From positions 1 through 64,000 of the forward strand of contig SKCR01037590.1 of the NCBI GenBank assembly GCA_019454045.1: a stretch of 64,000 nucleotides of DNA, written 5' to 3'. The notes under the pieces were generated by a model. It ran no database searches, was not told the DNA's origin, and saw only the letters and a list, made by a program, of their open reading frames with translations. Made by a program: the position numbers and the translations under genes. Source of the stretch: Zanthoxylum bungeanum. Lineage: Eukaryota; Streptophyta; Magnoliopsida; Sapindales; Rutaceae. This document shows positions 1-12,348 of this stretch, one piece after another (position 1 is the first letter of the stretch; the number at the start of each line of letters is the position of its first letter).

Positions 1-678
1 TATCCATCTTTTTAGTTGTTTTTTTAATATTTTAACACGCGTGACAATGAATTATTGGATTGTTGCACGGATGACGTGATACCTCCATTGTATTATAAAT
101 TTTTTCCTTCTTTTTTCCCTTGGTTTTGTATTAGAGTGGGCCTATTTTCACTCTAATAATTACTATAAACACTCTATTAATATGTATACTCATTTATTGA
201 AATTTTAAAACTAATTTTTACACAATACACTCTTTAAAATAACAAAAAAAATCCTCACTTCAATTCGTTATATTATTATCTTTAATTACTCTATAAACTC
301 ATTTAAATATTCAACACCCAAAAAAAAACTTTGAATATCATTTTTCATTGAAATTTATTTAAAAATATGGTGTTTCCTTTACTAATTCACAGCTCAAATC
401 TTTCATTTGCTTGTGAGCTGGGTGAGGTTACTCTTTGAAGAAACTAATAGATAGATACAAAATCAAAAAAAAAGAAAAAACATTTGATACTCTTGAATAT
501 GTTATTTTGACTATTAAATATGTAATTTAAACCATTAAATATGTAAATTATATCCATAAACATGAAATTTTAAAACAATTTCATGTTTATTGATAGAGTT
601 TGCATTTTTAAGGGTTGAGTTGCAAGTTCAATGATCTAAGTAATATGTTTTTTATCCAATAATATTTGATATCCTTAT
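1..678. other. AT-rich DNA without recognised gene
   Basis: This stretch is very AT-rich. It has short A and T runs and no open frame of useful length or recognisable protein similarity on either strand. It lies outside the first recognisable LTR, which starts at 679. The only structure I see is a small inverted repeat at 556-590. It could be degraded repeat DNA or the flank of the oldest insertion. Confidence 0.6.
556..590. repeat. small perfect inverted repeat
   Basis: Two 14-base arms (ATAAACATGAAATT at 556-569 and its reverse complement at 577-590) flank a 7-base loop. There is no T-run typical of a terminator and no neighbouring gene, so the function is unknown. It could be a chance hairpin in AT-rich DNA or the end of a small MITE. 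Confidence 0.5.
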
Positions 679-2673
679 TGTTGGGGTTTTGGCGCGGGCG
701 CAGCGGAAGCTCGCAGTTCGGGTGAAATCGTAATTTTAAAACTTTTAAAATTACCGAATAAATTATTCAATATCCAATATGAATAATTCACTCATATTCA
801 TATAAAAATATTTATTCGATATCAAATAATGACATAAATAATTAAGAAATATCATGAAATTTTTACGAAAACGTTTTTCCGTAAAATGGCATAAAACGCG
901 TCTATGACCGAACCGACCACCCAATGCACATGAGGGTTGCCCATGTCAGCCCCAACAATACTAGGGCAGTTCATGGGCTGCTCAAACAGTGACCAATTCA
1001 CTGTTTGGGCAGCCGTCACCTGGTTGTCTCAAAAGTCACACGGTAACGCCATTTTTCGCCGTTTTCGCATATTTCAACTCCGAAACAATTTCCAGCAATT
1101 GTTCCAATACCCAAAACACATCCAATATATTTATATGATATAATTTTCATCACCATAAAAATAGGTTTTCCAGATCTGATCTAGAAAGCAAAAATATCAA
1201 TTTTCATGCTTTAATCCAATTTCCTTAACATTAATCACAACACCAATCTAAGCCACCACCAATGAATCACTTAAGAACAATTCTAGGCATTACAAGAGTT
1301 TTTATAACACTCTAAAATGACAACATATCATCAAATGATCAGATTGAACAAATATTATAATAATATCATTCAATTTTACTTCACACATGCACTTAGCCTT
1401 CCATTCCATCCTCCAAATTAAAAAGGCCCAATTTATAAGAAGTAAGTAAACCCTATAACCATTCTAGTAATTCAAGAACAAGAAACTAATTTTCTATACT
1501 TAAGAATATTAAACATTACCTACTAATCTTCAACTTTCTTTTTGCTTTTCCTTGAATTTTTCACTTTCTTCTTTCTTGAATCATCAAGCAAAATTTGGAG
1601 AGCTATTTTGGAAGATGATTCGGGCATGTGGATAATGATAGAGAAAATAAAATTTTCTAACTTAAAAACAACACATGACCGACTTTGATGAGGGTATTTT
1701 GGTCAATTTCTAATTTAATTCAATTAAATTAAAGATAAGCTTTAAGTTTGAGAAATCAAATTTGCACACTTCAAGCTTAATAAAATCATGCCACATATAA
1801 TCAATAACAATCAAACATATTGCATAACATTTATGTAATGTAGATATTATTTAATTATTCAAATATTTAACATTTAAATATATAAATAATTAATTAAAAT
1901 AATTATTATATTATATGTATTTTTTTTTACATTAAATAGCAAATACATATATTAATGACATGTGTCAAAGTCTTATTTGACAATTAATTAATATGTATCA
2001 AATCAAATTTTGTATCAAATATAAATACACATTAATTATTAATTGACCAAAATTTCCTGAAGCATGTGTTTTCGTTTAACCATTTAAACGATTCGAAATA
2101 ACTCATTTAATCCGGTGAAGTATTATGAATAATCTATATTATTCATAACGCGTTGCCCAAGTGCTCAACGAGTACACTTCATATTTTGGGACTCTCTAAG
2201 TTTAGGTTTATCCGTCACGAAATCCAATTTCATATCCATAATTCACCCACTCATGAATTATGACGACCATAGATAATCTCGCTAAACTATGCAAGTCAAG
2301 GTCATTGCATACGTATAATCCATCCGTCACAGGCTATTCATATTATACCTGGGATATAGATAAGAATGTCAAATCCTTATGGTATAATATAGTCGACTTT
2401 CAAATTTACGATCTCTAAATAACACTCGGAACTTGCTTCCGAAGTTATACCACGGCCATAGATTTACTAGATCGCAAACACGTGTAGGATACTTATGCCC
2501 TGTACACAGGACTGACGGATTTTATCTTGATATGCACTGGATATCATGAGCGTCAGTCCACACCCAACGAAAATGCGGAGGTTTGATCTAAATAGATCGG
2601 TGACGTGACTGTCATCAAAGTGTGGAGGATAACGCATATATCCACTATGGTATCTCAAGTCGAATGACCACTA
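679..2673 (-). mobile_element. partial LARD-type LTR (type 1), interrupted by Copia array
   Basis: The sequence starts TGTTGGGGTTTTGG and matches, in inverse orientation, the type-1 LARD-like LTR whose other copy is split between 6861-7615 and 29306-31109. Shared blocks include the CGCAGCGGAAGC end near 700 and the long block at 2150-2670 with 'CCGTCACGAAATCCAATTTCA'-like sequence. It stops at 2673, exactly where the Copia LTR begins. The uninterrupted copy continues through this point (reverse complement of the region around 7385), so the remainder should lie beyond the right end of the window. No coding potential. The five bases at 2669-2673 (CACTA) are the expected left target duplication of the Copia insertion. 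Confidence 0.8.
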
Positions 2674-4565
2674 TGTTAGTCTCTAAGACATGCCACAAGA
2701 TCCTAAACATGATTCTATGTGAGAAAATTACAAGAAAAGTGGCGGAATGACTTACATTGTAATTGGAGAAATTTCGAAATTTTTCCTCTTTGGATGAAGC
2801 TCCAAGCTTGTTGTATGTTGTGTGTTCCTTGGGTGAGTTTCCCTATCACCTTATTTGACTCCTCCAAGTGCTAGCTTTGAAGAAATTTTGAAGCAAGAAT
2901 TTCACTTCAAAAGAGAAGTGTTCGACCAAGAGGTTGAAGAAGAGAGAAAAGTGAGTTGTTTCCAAAACTTGGTAGGTGTTTTTTTTTAAAATGATGCATT
3001 AAATTAAAGCCAACTACTTACATCAACAATAGAAATTTGATGTAAGACATGTGGTCCCACCACATTTTAAATTCAAAATTTAAGTTGGCTTCTTCAACAC
3101 ACAACTTGACTTGGGTCCACCAAGTCAAAGATATTTTGTGTTCCCAAAACACAAAAAGATACACGTAAAGTCACGGGTAATTTTATCGTGTTCGTTTAAT
3201 TCCAATTAAATGAATTTGTCGTCACGCCATAATTAAATCAAATCTAATTAAATAATTATGCCCCGCAAAATTATTACGATAGTCGCTTTCGAATTAATTC
3301 TAAAATAATTCATTCGCCCGAATTAAAATCCAATTTTAATTTTGTATTAAAATCTGATTTCAATTAATATATCTGATATATTATTTTACCCATAAATAAA
3401 TAAATTAAATAGAAAAATCCAATTTAACTATTAAATTTATTTTATCGATTAATTCTAAATTAATCATGTTCCTTCTTCTATACGAAATTAATCCCAGATT
3501 AATGCTTGCCGCAATTAATCCCAGATTAATTTTCTCTCTCATAATTAATACCAGATTAATTCTATCTGAGTCAAATGTCATTGGTGAATATTTGGGAAGC
3601 GACCCAAGAGATTCACGGATATGTTGGCAGTAAATACGGTTATCAGACTATCCGTACCATGTTCTCACCGATTTACAAGACATGGTTGGCTTCTAGCAAA
3701 GCACCGTGCCTACCTAATTCTCCAGAAATATTCGTCTAGGAATATCATATGTATCAGGCTTAGTAATACTAATATTATGTAATATATAATACGATCCAGT
3801 GTCGGATGTCACATGCTAGGCCTAGGGCTGGCTCTGTGTCTACCCCGTACGAAGCATATATCGGATCCCGAGTAACTAATATCTGTAATCGGGAAGTCAT
3901 GACCTAGTCATACTATCTCGATAGTTGCAGCTTTCAGAGTACTAGTTCTGTATCATGTGTGACCATCTTGACATCATATCCAATACACTACGATTCTCAG
4001 TAAACCCAATACAGGCGTACACAGAACCTGTTAAAGCTCCAAACGACCAAAACCAAGGTAAACTGATTGTCGCAAGTAATAGCGACGTAAGTCTCAGGTT
4101 AAAGATCACATACACCTACCCTGATTCGGATTCTCATAGACACATAGTCATACTACCAATGTGATTCCGAGTGGGTCTATCCAGAGCGAACTGTTCCGGG
4201 TCCAACGGCTAACAGAACCTCTTATTACACTTGCTTAAGTATCCAATACCTAAATATATGAGAACTATGTCGTTAAGCTTCCATAACACGCACAAATGTA
4301 ATACTAGTCTATTCCGTATTATCAATGTCCAGTCGCGATAATACTTCGACTATGGATATTTAATGATTAAACCGTTCATGGATTAACATTGTCTCATATC
4401 TTATTAATCCGATTTAACCATATGGACTTTTATCATTAATATATATCCAAGTTATCTAATTACAATAATGATAAAATAGCAATTTCCTTTTGTCACATAG
4501 ATAATTTGTACAAAAACACAATGTTCTTTACAAATAGTGATGCTATGGGTCATAATTGTCCAACA
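2674..4565 (-). mobile_element. Copia LTR 1 (3' LTR of first array unit)
   Basis: An 1892-bp LTR bounded by TGTTAGTCTC on the left and GTCCAACA on the right (TG...CA on the minus strand). It is followed at 4566 by the reverse complement of the Copia polypurine tract (AAGTGGGAGAT), so it is the 3' LTR of a minus-strand element. Five further LTRs of the same family are in the window. It includes three tandem ATTAAT-spacer-ATTAAT units (3487-3560). It has no coding content; the small open frames in it are chance. Confidence 0.9.
3487..3560. repeat. triple ATTAAT(N5)ATTAAT repeat in Copia LTR
   Basis: Three near-identical 17-base units of the form ATTAATcccagATTAAT lie at 3487-3503, 3514-3530 and 3544-3560. 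Each unit contains two palindromic ATTAAT hexamers. The same block appears in the other Copia LTRs near 34796, 37318, 41040, 48990 and 53573, so it is a family feature. A role as a regulatory binding array is inference only. Confidence 0.7.
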
Positions 4566-4578
4566 ATCTCCCACTTGG
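4566..4578 (-). other. Copia polypurine tract
   Basis: The plus strand reads ATCTCCCACTTGG directly after the LTR. On the minus strand this is CCAAGTGGGAGAT, the usual plant Copia polypurine tract abutting the 3' LTR (primer for plus-strand DNA synthesis). It fixes the orientation of the first array unit. The same motif follows the LTRs ending at 35735 and 42142 but is absent after those ending at 38419 and 50099. Confidence 0.85.
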
Positions 4579-5234
4579 CCCATAGCCAATCACTCAAGTA
4601 TCTAACATGTGAACTATGTATATGTCGCTCAAACGTTTGCTAGGATATAGCCTTCGTCAGCGGATCTGCAATGTTATCATCTGATGTGATCTTCTCAATC
4701 TTCACATCGCCACGATGTATGATCTCATGAATCAGATGAAATCATCGAAATACATCCATCTACCATATTTCATAATCGAAATATGCAGCAATAGCAAGTA
4801 TTATCCGAATGGATTTAATCATGGCAACGGGTGAAAATGTTTCATCGTAATCGACACCATGTCGTTGACGATAACATTTAGCTACAAGCCTAGCTTTGTA
4901 CGTTTTTATGTTGCCTTCCATGTCTCTCTTCCTTTTGAAGATCTATTTACAACCAATAGGCTTAATGCCTTCTGGTACATCAACCAGTGTCCAAACTTGG
5001 TTGGTATATATGGAATCTATTTCGGACTTCATGGCTTCTTGCCATAAAGCAGAGTCGATACCTTGTATCGCTTTCTCATATGTAGCTGGTTCATCATTCT
5101 CAATAAGATTAATGTCTACATGAGGTGAGATCAGAAACTCATACCTCTCAGGTTGTTTTCTGACTCTCTCCGACTTACGATTCTTGTGTATTATAAGATT
5201 ATGGAACAATCTCATCCCTGATGGACTGTTCGTG
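4579..5234 (-). pseudogene. Copia reverse transcriptase / RNase H remnant with internal deletion
   Basis: Read on the minus strand, this holds the N-terminal part of a Copia reverse transcriptase. It includes the segment with VWTLVDVPEG near 4960-5000 and, in a different frame, HGVDYDETFSPVAMIKSIR-like residues near 4840. The frame then breaks near 4760 and jumps to the extreme C terminus of RNase H (DDNIADPLTK near 4665-4690), followed by the polypurine tract. The central palm with the YVDD catalytic motif and most of RNase H are deleted. The corresponding unit starting at 42143 keeps more of this region. The protein would have copied element RNA into DNA in virus-like particles; this copy cannot. 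Confidence 0.8.
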
Positions 5235-5992
5235 TTATGTCAGGGGGTCGGTGCCAGGAACAGTATCACTCCAATTTTCATCGAGTTCTGCTTTCCACCC
5301 ACTTACCAATGTATTCATGAATTCCTTTTCTAGGAAAATCGCATGAAGAGCAAAAAATATTTTATTCTCTTGTGGGTTGTAGAAATAATATCCTTTTGTT
5401 TCCTTAGGATAACCTACAAATAGGCATTTATCCGATTTGGTTTCTAGTTTGGTACTATTCAAACGTTTAACATATGCCCAGCGTCCCCAAATCTTCAGGA
5501 ATGAGAAACCTGATTTCTTTCCTGTCCATATTTCATATGGAGTCTGTTCAACAGAATTTGACGGAACCTTATTCAAAACAAGTATTGCACTGTTTAATAC
5601 GTATCCCCAGAAGGAAATCGGTAGCTCTGTGTGACTCATCATTGACCTTACCATGTCCAACAAAGTTCGGTTTCTCCGTTCGGACACACCATTCAATTGA
5701 GGTACTCCGAGAGGAGTCCACTGTGAAAGAATACCATATTCTTTCAAGTAATCTTGAAACTCATTGCTTAAGTATTCTCCACCACGGTCCGACCGTAATA
5801 TTTTGATACTTTTGCCAGTCTATTTTTTCTACTTCGTGTCGAAACTCTTTGAATTCTCAAAAGTTTCCGACTTGTGTTTCATAAAATACACATAACCATA
5901 ACGCGATGCATCATCCGTAAAGGTAACGAAGTATTCATATCCACCTCTAGCCTGGCTAGACATGGGCCCGTATACGTCACTATGAACGAGGG
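5235..5992 (-). pseudogene. Copia integrase remnant
   Basis: The minus-strand frame 5747-5235 (170 aa) contains the C-terminal half of a Copia integrase core: the catalytic-Glu segment NGVSERRNRTLLDMVRSMM, then the conserved FWGY and TPYEIWTGKK stretches and the KCLFVGYPKETKGYYFYNP domain typical of plant Copia pol. The upstream half (5750-5990), with the catalytic Asp segments, is readable but frameshifted near 5820-5850. The start is arbitrary because the enzyme was originally part of a gag-pol polyprotein. Near-identical remnants occur at 38420-39250, 43691-44390 and 50100-50800. Confidence 0.85.
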
Positions 5993-6620
5993 CTAACAGC
6001 TCGGTGGCACGTACATTTTACCACTAAAAGGTGTTTTAGGTATTTTGCCTAACAAACAAGATTCGCAGACATCATATGAATTAGGATCAACTCTGTCCAA
6101 GTATCTATTCTTCGAAAGTGTGGATATACGAGTTTTGTTAATGTGTCCCAGACGACATTGCCACAAATAAGTCTCATCTGTTTTACTCAATTTGAGCTTT
6201 TTATTTGTCATGTTATATGTTTGAGATTCGTTTATATTAAAAATATAAAGACCATTATTCAAATCTGCTGTACAGATCAAAATATCATCTTTATAAACAA
6301 AACACCCAGTGTTCCTGAATATAAAGGTATACCCGCATTGGGTTAAACTAGATATAAAGATTATATTCGTAGTCGAACTAGGTATAAAATAACAGTCGCC
6401 TAATGTAAGTACATGCCCTAAGGACAGATTTAAAACATAGGTGCCAACAGCCAAAACAGTGACTCTCGTCTCATTTCCGAATCGCAGGTCGATCTCCCAT
6501 GAATCCAGACTCATGCTAATCTACATATCCTGCAAATCAGTACATATGTGAGTACCACATCCAGTATCAAAAATCCAATTTTTAAAATCAATAGTAGAGA
6601 TGTTTATTTCAATAACAAAC
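5993..6620 (-). pseudogene. Copia protease and GAG-pre-integrase domain
   Basis: On the minus strand the retroviral-type aspartic protease active site DTG is visible at 6560-6568 in the context WIFDTGCGTHIC. A 173-aa frame (6514-5993) follows, ending in the zinc-binding N-terminal integrase domain (WQCRLGHINKTR ... CESCLLGK, an H-H-C-C arrangement). A stop separates the protease motif from this frame, so the polyprotein is broken. The protease would process Gag-Pol; the zinc domain supports integrase multimerisation. The C unit has DTR in place of DTG at the equivalent site. Confidence 0.8.
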
Positions 6621-6860
6621 ATACCTGAAGCCGGAGCATTGCTCGCCTTCGCTTCCTTCAAGTTCACCTTGAACTTACGGTAGTCACGCTTCCAGTGACC
6701 CCATTTGGCACAGTGTAGGCAGACGTCTTGGGATTTGTCATTTGTCTTCCCACAAGACTGTCATGATTGAGCCTTGCCCTTTTTTTTTCTTCTTCTTCTT
6801 CTTCTTCTTCACACCCCCATAAGTCTTCAGCCAAGCCTTGGCCTTCTTGGATGTCGAATT
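6621..6860 (-). pseudogene. Copia gag C-terminal part with degenerate zinc knuckle
   Basis: The minus-strand frame in 6939-6664 carries a CCHC-type knuckle region, but the final Cys is replaced by Tyr (CLHCAKWGHWKRDY). A run of Glu codons (a GAA/GAG slippage tract, 6783-6806 on the plus strand CTT repeats) replaces the Lys-rich linker of the C unit. The gag frame ends abruptly at 6860 and resumes at 31110, because a LARD-type LTR is inserted between them (duplicated GAATT at 6856-6860 and GAAGT at 31110-31114). The uninterrupted sequence is present near 39999. Confidence 0.8.
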
Positions 6861-7615
6861 TATTAGGGTTGGTGCTCAGAGTGCCAATCCGGATCGTATT
6901 TATGTCCGATTCATAAATACGAGTAATTATATTTTCCATAATATTACTTATTTAACGGTAGCACCATTGTCTTTTATACGCTTATTTGATCTAATTGCGA
7001 TTAGATTTCTGATTACGATTATATCGAAACTGAATCTGGTTCAATGATACGCGTATATTAGACAAAGACCCTAAGATTTACAGTATAGTGCGCAGTTACA
7101 ACATAGTTTGTAATTGACATTGGGAAGCGCATTATTAGTTGTATATCCTTAAATAAAGTTCATGGTCAAGATTTGCTAACACGGATCGGTTAGTATAATT
7201 TGCTGAGACCAGTACATGTCGTATATCGTGACTCGGTCCGATGGTTTATCCCAGTGAACCATGAGTCTCAGGAGACTCGTATAGACATGTAGGTGTTTAT
7301 TTGATAAGACACTGAACGACTCACTGAAGGTTTCCTAATAGATGGTACACCAACGTCAATAAGAACCTTCTCGAGTTGAGTGAGCATAGTGGTCATTCGA
7401 CTTGAGATACCACAGTGGGATATATGAGTTATCCTCCACACTTTGATGGCAGTCACGTCAATGATCTATTCATGATCAGACCTCCGTCTGTTTGTTGGGT
7501 GTGGACTGATGCTCATGATATCCAGTGTGTATCAAGACAGGATCCGTCATTCCTGTGTACAGGGCATAAGCATCCAGCACATGTTTACGATCTAGTAAAT
7601 CAATGGCCGTGGTAT
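6861..7615 (+). mobile_element. LARD-type solo LTR (type 1), left part
   Basis: It begins TATTAGGGTTGGTGCTCAG, a diverged form of TGTTGGGGTTGGTGCTCAG at 7868, and runs to 7615. There it is split by the Athila-like element; GGTAT is repeated at 7611-7615 and 29301-29305. The right part is 29306-31109, giving a net LTR of about 2.56 kb. It is flanked by GAATT/GAAGT in the Copia gag, so it is a complete solo LTR. The uninterrupted site is visible near 2440-2455 (GTTATACCACGG). No coding potential. Confidence 0.85.
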
Positions 7616-7867
7616 TGACCGCTGTAATCACACACGTATAACGCAAGCGCACGTATCGTTCAAGTAGTATAAAAATTATCGATCCCACGAGGACTTAAAA
7701 CCTTTTTGTTATTAATTTATGGGGCCAATTGATTACCAGTATCTAATAGGTTGTTTGATTGATTGATTTGAAATGACGATGATTCTAAATTTAAAACAAG
7801 TAAATAAAATTGCTTAAAAGTAGGTTGAGAAAAATCCAAATTTATAAAAACTATCCAGGGTTGTGAT
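7616..7867 (-). mobile_element. Athila-like 3' LTR, terminal part
   Basis: The last 252 bp (minus-strand sense) of the 3' LTR match 27202-27453 with only a few substitutions. It is cut at 7867 by the solo LTR, with GTGAT duplicated at 7863-7867 and 10493-10497. The rest of the LTR continues at 10498. Confidence 0.9.
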
Positions 7868-10492
7868 TGTTGGGGTTGGTGCTCAGAGCGCCAATCCGGA
7901 CAGTATTTATATCTGATTCATGAATACGAACATCCACTTATTCCATAATATTACTTATTTATGGTTGCACCTCTTGTTCTTATATACGTATTCGATCTGA
8001 TTACGATTAGATTGAAACTAAATGTGGTTTAGTGATATGTATATATTAGACAAAGGCCCGATAATATATAATGCAGTACACAGTTACAAAGTTAGTTTGT
8101 AATTGACATTGGGAAGTGTCACTGCTATATGAATATTATCAAACATAGTTCCTGGTCAAGATTTGCTAACACGGGTCGGTTAGTCAAATCCGTTGAGACC
8201 AGTACATGTCGTATATCGAGACTTGGTCCGATGGTTTATCCCAATGAACCATGAGTCTATGGAGACTCGTATAGACGTGTAGGTGTTTATAGTGGATAAA
8301 CATTGAACGGCTCACCGAAGATTCTTAATGGATGGTACACCAACGTCAATAAGAATCTTCTCGGGTTGAGTAGCATAGTGGTCATTCGACTTGAGACACC
8401 ACTGTGGATGTATGAGATATCCTCCACACTTAGATGGCAGTCACGTCACCGATCTATTTAGATCAGACCTCCGCCTGTTCGTTGGGTGTGGATCGATCCT
8501 CAGGATATCCTGTGTGTGTCAAGATAGGATCCGTCAGTTCTGTGTACAGAGCATAGGTAGTCCATATATATTTAGCAGTCTGTTAAATCTGTGGCCACAG
8601 TATACATCGGAAGTAAGTTCCGAGTGTTATTAGAGATTACTAATAGATACGTCGACGAGATAATACCTATAGAGATTTGACGTTTACATCTATATCTCTG
8701 GGATTATCTGGATACCTGTGACGGAGGGATTATACGTATGCAATGACCTCGACCTGTATGATTCAGCTAGTTTATCCGTGATCGTCATAATCTACGGGTG
8801 GATAGATTATGGACACGAAATTGGATTTCGTGACGGATATACCTGAATCTAGAGAGTCTCAATAATGAAACATACTCGTAGAGCACTAGAGCAACATTTA
8901 TGAATAATGATGATTATTTATAAATCGTTTAATCGTTAAACGAAAAATACATGCGAACGGGCCGAACCGTCATTTCCTAATTAATGTGTATTTGTATTTA
9001 ATATATGATATTATTAAATACACATTAATAAATAGTCAAATAAAGGTATTTGACATATATCATCAATATATGTATTTGAGATATTTAAAGTAAATATAAT
9101 ACATATATTTGATATATTTATATTTAATTAATTATTTAATTATTTAATTGTTAAATGATTAATATAATTAAAATATAAATATCACCAAATGATAAAGTTA
9201 GGAAGTGATTATAAGTTGCAATTGTTGACTTATACATTAAAGGAAAAGGTTGTCAAATTGATTTTGACTTCTTAAGATATTTGTTCAAAATTGTTTGAAA
9301 AATGAAAAATATTTTTTCCTTTATTTTCCTTTATTTTCGGCCAATACACTTAAGGATATAAGAGTTATATTTTTTCTTGGTTGCCTTTCTTGACTTAATT
9401 AAATATCTTTAAAGTTGTTTTAGATATTTAACCAAGTTGATCAAAGATAAAAGATGAAATGAAATTGAAATTACTAGTCTTGCATTTGGCTTGGCCAAAT
9501 TCGGCCAAGGCTAAGTGAAGTAAGTATTTATAGTTTTCATTTCACTTTCATTTGATAACCTAATACACTTTAAAGAAAAACTCCATTAATGGAAGCAAAG
9601 GAAGCTTGTGAGAAAGAAAGAAGAAATCAAAGAAAGCTTGGATTTTAGTGAGTTTTTCCAACTTGCTATTAGAAAGGAAAATGTTCCTTAGGATCTAGGC
9701 TTTAACATATGATGTTCTTAGGTTATTTCTTTCTTTATTCCTTGTGTTTTTGTTGATGGAAGTTTTGATGGAAGTGTTGAGCATGTATGATGAAGGAAGG
9801 TTGTGACTATTGTAGTTATAAGCTTTCTTTTAAGGTTTTGGAAACCATGTTGCTAATCTAGAGTTGTTGACCCACTCTTAGATGACCTAGATTTGATCTT
9901 GAGTTGTTTCATTGTGTTGAGACTTTGATTTGATGGAAGAAAGATGATTAAAGTGTTGTATTTAACCAATTTGGTCTAATTTGTCCAATTTGATGAAATT
10001 GAAAAATTATGGTTTAAAACCACTTCCAAATTTGGGGATTTTCATATATGTTGTGCATTTGGATGTGTATATGATGCATATAAAGTTTCATGTTCATTAG
10101 ATTACATCTTGATGTGTTTTGATGCATGAAATGACAAAGTGCTCAAAATGGGACATTGATGGTGCATTCGGCCAAAGGAGTCAAAAATGGGATTTTGTGT
10201 TTCCTTGGTGTTTTGATGTTTTGAACATGCTAAGTTCATCTTAGAAATTATTTAGAATCATTCAAAATTGATTAGATCAATTTCGGACTAAAATGGACAA
10301 AATACCAAAGTAGGGCAATTTGGTAAATTCACTTAAATATGATTTATTTGAATTTTATTTCATAATTTGATTATTGGATAATTAAATAAATATGTTTATT
10401 TAATTAATCCGAGAAAAATTTTTGAAATCGGAAAATACGATTTTCCACCGATTCCGCTGCGTTACCGGATTTAGCCCCTAAAAACCCCTTCA
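7868..10492 (+). mobile_element. LARD-type solo LTR (type 2)
   Basis: A 2625-bp LTR starting TGTTGGGGTTGG and ending CCCCTTCA. It is flanked by a perfect 5-bp target duplication GTGAT (7863-7867, 10493-10497) inside the Athila-like 3' LTR. The empty site (GGGTTGTGATTAATTCC) is present in the other Athila LTR near 27445. It is highly similar, in inverse orientation, to the two LTRs of the complete LARD at 16926 and 23744. No internal region remains, as expected after LTR-LTR recombination. No gene within; the short open frames are chance. Confidence 0.92.
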
Positions 10493-12348
10493 GTGATTAA
10501 TTCCAACATTATTTAGAAGATGAAGTGGTTATCTTAAAGTTGGGTAATATATTGATTTATTAACCTGGAACACTAATTTATGTAAAAGCCTCTTCCGATG
10601 GTCAATTTCAAATACCTAGTATAATCCAATTGAACCATATGTCTATGTCAACCAAATTACCTAGATTCATTAAGATTAAGTTCCAATTATGGCTACCCCC
10701 GCCCGACAGGTATATTCATATCCTGTAAGGAAATCTATTAAAAGGGTTATCTATCCTCAAGGAAGATCGTGGGTTATTGAGTCTAAGGTCTTTAAACTTA
10801 AAATCCCTATGTCTAGTTCATTTTAAGTTTACCTAATCAATTTTATTAATGGCCAGTTAATAAAAAGCATTAAGATTAAGACTCAATAAATAAATCTTTA
10901 AATTACCCAACTTATAATCTAACCCCTTATAAACCGGTTATATTGAAATTCATCACAACCCTAGATACTAACTTAGTTACAATACATAGCTATGGCTAAT
11001 GAAAACTTAAAAGACATAAAATAAAAATGCTAAAAAGTAACCGCGAGAAAGTAAAAGCGGGAAAGTAAATGAAAATAAACTGCCAAGATAAAATGAATTA
11101 CTTTTACTAATTACTAACTTAGATATCTCCTTTAGTATAACATAATCACTTGTGAGATTAAAACCAACCGACCATATAGACGGTACCCTGATTAAGTCAA
11201 GTTAAGTCCGACCAGCCATAAAGGCGGTAAAATTTGTCCATGAACCTGCCATGTAGGCGATAAAGAAATAACCAGCCATAAAGGTGGAACCAAAATTAAA
11301 TTACCAACCGACCAATCTGGCTGTATCCTTGCTTAGTCAGGTTTAACAGTTTAAATTAAATAGCCCACCGACCAATATAGCGGTATTCCTTTTTAAGTCA
11401 AATTTTAGAATAGTGAATATGTTATGTCTAAGGGAGATTAATCTAAGATAGTAACAGTAAAAGAATTACCTTTCACCTCGGCAGAGGGAAGTTACCTCCT
11501 CATGGTTGAAAAATAAAAACTGAAAAAGTAAAGAAAGGAAAGTGTTATGCGTAAAGTAAATTACGGAAAGTAAAACTGAAAAAGTAAAGAAAAGAAAGTG
11601 CGAGAGTGAAAATTAATTACTGAAAACTAAAAATAAACAAACTAGATACAATCTTTTTATTTTTTCATTAAGGATTTCAAAGAAGAAAGTATGAATATTA
11701 CAAATGAAATGGCTTGGTATTTATAGGCAAAATTTTGCCACCATCAAATCATCAATCAATTTCTCCACCAAATCCATTATTAATTTCTCCACTAATTACT
11801 CCACCAAATCCATAATTGCTCCACTAATTGCTTATCTTATTTGGTGGTGATTTGATAATTTTTATTAATTATTTATTAATTAATATTTTGCTTTGAAAAT
11901 GATTGATAATGACTTTTAATAATTACACTCCACACACTTCTGGATGGTTCATCGATTTCGGTCATGAAATCATCAGAATTTGAAAATATTTTCTCTTTCA
12001 AAGTTTTAGATCTTTGAGTCTTCTTTAATCTGGAACTTGAAACAGCTCAATCCGATATCTGAGTAAAACGTTATGCTCAAGATACGACAGATGCGCAAAA
12101 CTGGAATTTCCAAAACTGCACTTCGTCAAAAACGCCCTTTCAAGTTTCCAATCTCCAAAATTAATATATCAAGTCCAATAATTGCCCTTATTTGATCCAC
12201 ATTTCGTCCTAAATGATTTTATTGAGTCCCGATATTATTTTATCTGCAAAATAAAATAAAACATATCAAAACGTTCATCAAACCCGAGAAACTAAACAAA
12301 ATATTAAGTAAAAGGGGCGGTAAATATTGATATATTTTCCGCTCATCA
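10493..12348 (-). mobile_element. Athila-like 3' LTR, main part
   Basis: It continues the LTR begun at 7616 and ends CCGCTCATCA at 12348 next to the polypurine tract. The net LTR is about 2.1 kb, equal to the 2099-bp partner at 27202-29300. It contains a TATA-like box (11718-11725, minus sense) abutting a 14-bp palindrome, an array of GACC/GGCGGTA motifs (about 11161-11394), and AAAGTAAA-rich runs (about 11460-11640). Confidence 0.9.
11718..11739 (-). promoter_or_regulatory. TATA-like box plus palindrome in Athila-like 3' LTR
   Basis: On the minus strand the order is GGCAAAATTTTGCC (perfect palindrome, plus positions 11726-11739) immediately followed by TATAAATA (11718-11725). The same arrangement occurs in the other two Athila-like LTRs. 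The TATA call rests on motif and position only. Confidence 0.6.

Noticed and set aside
937..1143. 68-codon open frame
   Set aside because: Lies within a LARD-type LTR, has no family similarity, and is not conserved as a frame in the inverse copy at 30431-31109.
5437..5806. Plus-strand frames opposite integrase (also 38738-38959 and 50423-50644)
   Set aside because: They mirror the minus-strand Copia integrase and lack their own motifs.
9500..9900. Host exon-like sequence in the solo LTR
   Set aside because: The whole stretch is repeated in the two LARD LTRs, and no frame is conserved among the three copies.
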